From CAZQSL01 sp964595945 (GTDB lineage Bacteria; UBP15; UBA6099; JAJRTR01): a DNA stretch of 10,745 nucleotides. Below, piece after piece: positions 7,382-10,745 of the stretch (position 1 is the stretch's first letter; each line of letters starts with the position of its first letter). The notes below the pieces were generated by a model. It saw only the letters and a program-made list of their open reading frames with translations. It was not told the DNA's origin and did no database searches. The position numbers were made by a program, and so were the translations under genes. The DNA lies in NCBI GenBank assembly GCA_964595945.1, contig CAZQSL010000120.1, positions 1 to 10,745 on the forward strand, read 5' to 3'.

Positions 7382-7535
7382 GTGTCTTCTTTGTGCATCG
7401 TTTGCAGGTATACTGTTGTTTGAATTCAATTGATCAGGCACAGTGCGCTTACGAGGAATTCAGAATTCGGATGGGAAATCTTCAAAGCATGATTCGCTTA
7501 CATCGCCCGGGTAATTTGACGAACTGAAATTGTAA

Positions 7536-7564
7536 TTGACGTAAAACTCGCGGCGATGTATTAT
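7536..7564 (+). promoter_or_regulatory. Sigma70-like promoter, TTGACG-N17-TATTAT
   Basis: TTGACG (7536-7541) and TATTAT (7559-7564) are 17 bases apart, the optimal spacing. Transcription would start near 7571, giving an 89-base leader before the decarboxylase-like gene. A second TTGACG lies exactly 20 bases upstream (7516-7521) without its own -10. The rest of the gap 7382-7535 shows a TTGAATTCAA palindrome and no gene or terminator. Confidence 0.6.
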
Positions 7565-7585
7565 AGCCTCACTACAAATTGTATG

Positions 7586-7606
7586 GTCTGGCCGATCCAT
7601 CCAGAC
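7586..7606 (+). repeat. Hairpin in the leader of the decarboxylase-reductase operon
   Basis: GTCTGG (7586-7591) and CCAGAC (7601-7606) are exact reverse complements with a 9-base loop. ATGGT (7583-7587) could alternatively pair with ACCAT (7620-7624). No known riboswitch was recognised; a leader structure is possible but weak. Confidence 0.3.
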
Positions 7607-7659
7607 ACAGGCATCTGACACCATTGAATGAACATTACTGAATAATCTGGGGGAACACA

Positions 7660-8538
7660 ATGCTGCCAAACAACAACATCAGTCCGGAACTATTGAACAA
7701 CGATGATCAATTCGGTGACATTTTCTTCAAGCGATTCAAACTTCGCCACGCTCCCGCGCCGCTGAGGCTCAACGATGAGGTAGCCAAGAACTATTTTTTC
7801 CCAACATTTTACAACAATGTGACTTGTGCCCAAGCTATTTTCTTCTGTGATTACAAGAGCGCGTGCAATGTGCTGCCGCATGGCAGCATCAAGCCAGTAC
7901 AGGTAACATGGGGACGCGCGGTTGTCGCTATTTCCTGCTATGAATACAACACGGTGCTCGGTGTCGCGCCTTATAATGAAATCGCATTTACCATTCCCGT
8001 ACTGGTCGCGCCAAAAATCGACGTGCCCGTACTGCCACTGGTTTCCAAGGCGTTCAGAGAATTCGGTTATTATGTCTTTTCCATGCCTGTGACATCACTG
8101 GAAAACCGCATCCGAGGAAACGACATCTGGGGATTGCCGAAGGTCGTGCAGCAGATTGACCTCGAAGAAACCGGTGGCCAATGTGTCACGACAGCTTACG
8201 AGGAGGACGGACGCCCGTACTTCAAAATCTCGATACCAACAGATGGCAAACCTACGGATTTTGACGAAACGTCAAATATCTATTCGGTGCTCGATGGCAA
8301 GTTGCTGCAGAGCGAAACGAATTACAAGGCGACTTTCAATGTCAATGCAAATCCGGATGTCATGCTGCTCAAGGGTCTCAAGGGCAGGAAACCCTATGAG
8401 ATTTACGACACTCCCGCCGGCAGTATGCTCAAGGCTCTCAAGATGGAAGACAAGCCGTTCCAGACGAGATTCGCACGAGGCATGCGAGCTGCCTTCGATC
8501 TTGCGCGTCCAGGTTACAAGGCTCCGTTTAGCCTTTAG
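7660..8538 (+). CDS. Acetoacetate decarboxylase superfamily protein
   Basis: The product is 292 residues, slightly longer than classical acetoacetate decarboxylase. ATG 7660 is preceded by GGGGGA (7649-7654), spacing 5. The middle shows the family hallmarks: 'GVAPYNEIAFTIPVLV' with Glu107, corresponding to the conserved YNE strand, and 'NRIRGNDIWGLPKVVQQ' with Lys161 in the position of the Schiff-base lysine (Lys115 of the Clostridium acetobutylicum enzyme). The next residue is Val162, where the clostridial enzyme has a second Lys (116) known to tune the catalytic one. The reaction could therefore be beta-keto acid decarboxylation, but the superfamily also contains Schiff-base enzymes with aldolase or dehydratase activity, so the substrate is open. 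Cytoplasmic, no signal peptide. It is followed after 27 bases by a ketopantoate-reductase-like gene with its own ribosome site, so the two are very probably one operon. Confidence 0.85.
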   Translation: MLPNNNISPELLNNDDQFGDIFFKRFKLRHAPAPLRLNDEVAKNYFFPTFYNNVTCAQAIFFCDYKSACNVLPHGSIKPVQVTWGRAVVAISCYEYNTVLGVAPYNEIAFTIPVLVAPKIDVPVLPLVSKAFREFGYYVFSMPVTSLENRIRGNDIWGLPKVVQQIDLEETGGQCVTTAYEEDGRPYFKISIPTDGKPTDFDETSNIYSVLDGKLLQSETNYKATFNVNANPDVMLLKGLKGRKPYEIYDTPAGSMLKALKMEDKPFQTRFARGMRAAFDLARPGYKAPFSL

Positions 8539-8565
8539 CAATTGAAACCACGGGAGTGACATTCT

Positions 8566-9615
8566 ATGGATAAATCAAAGAACATTCTTATATTCGGGGT
8601 CGGAGCCGTCGGTAGTACGGTCGCTGGCTGGATAGGTCCCGAGTACCCAAACTGCTGGCTTTTCGACAAAGAGGACAAGGTCGAACAGCTAAATCAGGAA
8701 GGTATCCTCGTCTATCTGCAAGGCAAGAAAGACGATGCTAATGTGCATCGTGTGAAAGCTGTTTCCAATCTTGCCAGCGCGCCCGCTCCTGACGTCGTAA
8801 TTATTTCCGTCAAAAATTTCAGCCTCGACGGAGTCGCTTCATTTCTCAAGAGTACGTACGGTGACACACCGATCTATGTCACATTGCAAAATGGCGTGGA
8901 AAACCAGACTATCATGCCAAAGTATTTCTCGAAAGTCATCTATGGTGTTATCAGCTACAACGCCTGGATGGACTCGCCGGTAGTTACGGGCTATCAGAAG
9001 CGCGGCCCCATCATCATCGGCACGCCAGACAACAGTTTGCAGTCGGAGCTTGCCACCGTTTCTGAAATCTTCAATCTTGGCGTCGAAACTATTGTCACCG
9101 ATCACCTGCGCGATGCCGCGCACTGCAAGATGGTAGTCAATCTCACGAATTCTCTCACTACACTCGTTGGCAACGGGTTCAGACCGATATCGGATTATGG
9201 GATATTCCAGAAACTCCTGACAAATCTGCTCTTCGAAGGCATACGTATCATAAAATTCGCAGGCGTTCGCGAATGCCAGCTCGGCGGCATGCCGTCATGG
9301 CTCAACGTATCCGCCGGTGCCAATCTCCCCCAGTTCCTCACTCGCAGGACATTTATGGAGAACGTCGGTAAAATGGTAATGAGCAGCATGGCACAGGACA
9401 TCATCCAGCGCGGCAGCGGCAATTCCGAACTCGACACCATCAATGGCTATTTCCTCACTCTTGCCGATCAGTACGGCATGAAGGTTCCCTACAACCGTGC
9501 CATTTTTGACCTCTGCAAGAACGAATTCGTAAAACCAGCTTTCGAGCCTGTCGACGTAAAGGATGTCTGGCAAGTCGTAAGACGGCAGATAGCCGGGGAC
9601 TATGTGAAAGCATAG
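8566..9615 (+). CDS. Ketopantoate reductase (ApbA/PanE) family oxidoreductase
   Basis: The product is 349 residues; GGGAG (8552-8556) lies 9 bases before ATG 8566. The N-terminus has a Rossmann NAD(P)-binding loop, ILIFGVGAVGS (Gly11, Gly13, Gly16). The conserved 'VTLQNGVEN' strand follows the nucleotide domain. The C-terminal helical domain keeps the catalytic Lys188 in 'CKMVVNLTNSL' and Glu288 in 'SELDTINGYF'. The 'K-x3-N-x2-N' spacing (Lys188, Asn192, Asn195) differs from the K-x3-N-x3-N of E. coli PanE (Lys176, Asn180, Asn184), as in many ApbA paralogues that are not the pantothenate enzyme. At 349 residues it is also longer than PanE (about 300). I therefore infer an NAD(P)H-dependent 2-keto acid or ketone reductase acting with the upstream decarboxylase-like protein, rather than housekeeping PanE. 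A clear terminator follows. Confidence 0.85.
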   Translation: MDKSKNILIFGVGAVGSTVAGWIGPEYPNCWLFDKEDKVEQLNQEGILVYLQGKKDDANVHRVKAVSNLASAPAPDVVIISVKNFSLDGVASFLKSTYGDTPIYVTLQNGVENQTIMPKYFSKVIYGVISYNAWMDSPVVTGYQKRGPIIIGTPDNSLQSELATVSEIFNLGVETIVTDHLRDAAHCKMVVNLTNSLTTLVGNGFRPISDYGIFQKLLTNLLFEGIRIIKFAGVRECQLGGMPSWLNVSAGANLPQFLTRRTFMENVGKMVMSSMAQDIIQRGSGNSELDTINGYFLTLADQYGMKVPYNRAIFDLCKNEFVKPAFEPVDVKDVWQVVRRQIAGDYVKA

Positions 9616-9639
9616 CGCATTTCCGCCTCCGACATGGCC

Positions 9640-9668
9640 AAGCCTCTCTTTTTTCAGAGAGGCTTTTT
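9640..9668 (+). terminator. Intrinsic terminator of the decarboxylase-reductase operon
   Basis: AAGCCTCTCT (9640-9649) and AGAGAGGCTT (9656-9665) form a perfect 10-pair stem with a 6-base loop, followed by a T run (9664-9668). It lies 25 bases after the reductase stop and separates that operon from the TRIC gene. Confidence 0.93.
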
Positions 9669-9690
9669 AGTCTCTGTGATATTTCCTTTC

Positions 9691-9704
9691 ACTCGGGTAT
9701 AATG
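9691..9704 (+). promoter_or_regulatory. -10 region TATAAT immediately before the TRIC gene
   Basis: A perfect TATAAT (9698-9703) is preceded by ACTCGGG and overlaps the first possible start codon (ATG 9702). No good -35 is seen; CTGTGA (9674-9679) at 18 bases is poor. Transcription would start at about 9710-9714, at or just before the ATG at 9714. The same motif with one change is at 444-457. Confidence 0.5.
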
Positions 9705-9713
9705 TCATTCGCT

Positions 9714-10349
9714 ATGGATACGGATATCAAGACTATTCTGCTGGTGCTCGATCTCTTCGGGACTGCGGTCTTCGCGATCACGGGCGCTCTGGCTGCCATC
9801 GAGAAGAAGCTCGATCTCTTCGGCTTGCTTGTGCTCGCGTTTATCACTGCTATCGGAGGCGGGACAATACGAGATGCCATGATGAACGCCCTGCCACCTC
9901 CCTACATGAGCAACAATGTCTATTTCGCCGTTATCCTCGCTGCGGCGCTCATCACATTTCTGATCCCCGGGCTTTTCCGCAGGCTGGCAAAACCCATCGT
10001 TGTCTTCGATGCGTTCGGACTCGGCCTTTTCGCCATCCTCGGCACAGCCAAGGCGCTCAATGCCGGGTTCGGCCCTGTGCCGAGCGTATTGCTCGGACTT
10101 GTCACCGCGATTGGCGGCGGCGTGATCCGTGACATCCTCAGAGGCGAGATACCATTTGTATTCACGAGCGAGCTGTATGCACTCGCTGCTCTGATCGGCA
10201 GTGCCATGTACTACATTCTCTCGATCACGCCTCGTGTCCCCCAGCCACTGGCAATGATAGCCGGTATTAGTGCGACATTCATCCTCAGGCTGCTCGCAGT
10301 CCGTTTCAGACTCCGCCTGCCGGACGGCGATATCAATGTCCGTCGCTAA
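9714..10349 (+). CDS. TRIC/UPF0126 (YicG/YadS-like) family membrane protein
   Basis: The product is 211 residues from ATG 9714. The alternative ATG 9702 lies within the -10 box, and neither has a ribosome-binding site, so a leaderless message is plausible. The protein is almost wholly hydrophobic, with about seven membrane helices in two homologous three-helix repeats. Each repeat carries the family signature GGG-x2-RD: 48-54 (GGGTIRD) and 134-140 (GGGVIRD). 'TGALAAIEKKLDLFG' before the first signature is also typical. The fold is that of TRIC cation channels; bacterial members have been linked to cation conductance or glycine uptake, so the exact substrate is uncertain. It is bounded by a terminator upstream and a new promoter downstream, so it appears monocistronic and unrelated to its neighbours. 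Confidence 0.9.
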   Translation: MDTDIKTILLVLDLFGTAVFAITGALAAIEKKLDLFGLLVLAFITAIGGGTIRDAMMNALPPPYMSNNVYFAVILAAALITFLIPGLFRRLAKPIVVFDAFGLGLFAILGTAKALNAGFGPVPSVLLGLVTAIGGGVIRDILRGEIPFVFTSELYALAALIGSAMYYILSITPRVPQPLAMIAGISATFILRLLAVRFRLRLPDGDINVRR

Positions 10350-10367
10350 GCCGTAATCAGATATATA

Positions 10368-10396
10368 TTGCCGTATACACTCCATTATTATAAAAT
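10368..10396 (+). promoter_or_regulatory. Possible promoter, TTGCCG-N17-TAAAAT
   Basis: TTGCCG (10368-10373) and TAAAAT (10391-10396) are 17 bases apart; TATAAA (10389-10394) at spacing 15 is an overlapping alternative. The start would be near 10403, giving a leader of about 23 bases that includes the ribosome site of the next gene. Confidence 0.45.
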
Positions 10397-10425
10397 CTAT
10401 CAGATGCCGCCTGGAGGGATGCCCC

Positions 10426-10745
10426 ATGAAAACAAGACTCTTTGCGATAATCATTTCGCTCATCCTTATCACGATCGTCGCTGTTTCAGCAATAGATCAT
10501 ATCAGGGCAGCGGACAGACTCGTGATCCTCATCCCGGTGGCCGCCGACATGGCTGCTGGCGGCGCTCTCGATAACCAGTCAAAAGCGCTCTCCAAGATCA
10601 TTGCAAAGAAACTTGGTATCGAGGTCGTCGCCGAAACTTACGTCTATCCGCAGTCCGTGCTGCCAAGCGCACATGTCGCAAAAGCGCTCAGGGCAAAACA
10701 AGCTGACATCTCCATGCTCTATTCCATCGATTATGCAATGTATAA
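10426..10745 (+). CDS. Second PhnD-like substrate-binding protein, N-terminal part (cut by window end)
   Basis: An open frame of 106 codons runs from ATG 10426 off the end of the window. GGAGG (10413-10417) lies 8 bases upstream, a strong ribosome site. The first 22-29 residues are a Sec signal peptide (MKTR, a long Ile/Leu core, cleavage after VSA or RAA) with no lipobox. The mature start, 'LVILIPVAADM', then a helix 'NQSKALSKIIAKKLGI' and 'VAKALRAKQADISMLYSIDYAMY', follows the pattern of phosphonate/phosphite-type binding proteins (PF12974), where a strand is followed by a helix and then by 'alr.gkvDia.lg..dY'. It shares that fold with the binding protein at 619-1566 but the two are only distantly alike. 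The ligand and downstream partners are not visible; a transporter or another sensor kinase could follow. Confidence 0.7.
   Translation, partial: MKTRLFAIIISLILITIVAVSAIDHIRAADRLVILIPVAADMAAGGALDNQSKALSKIIAKKLGIEVVAETYVYPQSVLPSAHVAKALRAKQADISMLYSIDYAMY

Noticed and set aside
7446..7501. Direct repeat CGCTTAC at 7446-7452 and 7495-7501, and EcoRI-like palindromes nearby
   Set aside because: Too short and too few to support a regulatory or mobile-element call.
7460..7669. Minus-strand frame of 69 codons before the decarboxylase-like gene
   Set aside because: It covers the promoter and leader of the downstream gene and shows no protein-like pattern.
9705..10472. Long minus-strand frame (255 codons) opposite the TRIC gene
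   Set aside because: Its composition is dominated by Glu, Arg, Asp and Ser, as expected for the antisense of a hydrophobic membrane protein; the sense strand has clear TRIC repeats.

Overview
The window reads as ordinary bacterial chromosome at roughly even G+C by eye. All well-supported genes lie on the + strand and no mobile element, tRNA, rRNA or CRISPR array is visible. Two exported binding proteins carry Sec-type signal peptides without an obvious lipobox, and the sensor kinase has a large extracytoplasmic domain; both fit a Gram-negative envelope. The lineage cannot be fixed from the sequence. A deltaproteobacterial, spirochaetal or PVC-like host would all be compatible, and this is only an impression.

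Layout: (1) 1-242, the C-terminus of a LivJ-type amino-acid ABC substrate-binding protein. (2) 243-618, a regulatory gap. (3) 619-4391, a PhnD-like periplasmic binding protein whose stop overlaps the start of a large tripartite hybrid histidine kinase (extracytoplasmic sensor, HAMP, HisKA-HATPase, receiver, Hpt). (4) 4392-4649, a gap with a bulged stem-loop and then a strong sigma70-like promoter. (5) 4650-7381, a small exported protein with two related halves, followed by a glycosyltransferase-TPR fusion. (6) 7382-7659, a gap with another good promoter. (7) 7660-9615, an acetoacetate-decarboxylase-superfamily protein and a ketopantoate-reductase-family protein, closed by a clear intrinsic terminator. 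(8) 9714-10349, a TRIC/UPF0126 membrane protein whose start codon almost coincides with the predicted transcription start. (9) 10426-10745, the first third of a second PhnD-like binding protein, cut by the window end.

The genes fall into short operons. The binding protein and kinase probably form a ligand-sensing pair (a LuxP/LuxQ- or TorT/TorS-like arrangement) that feeds a phosphorelay; no partner response regulator is present here. The decarboxylase-like and reductase-like pair suggests two consecutive steps on a keto-acid, substrate unknown. The secreted protein and the glycosyltransferase may both concern the cell surface, but that link rests on adjacency alone. The observations most worth following are the binding-protein/kinase pair, the decarboxylase/reductase operon, the repeat protein with paired C-x5-C motifs, and two genes that look leaderless.
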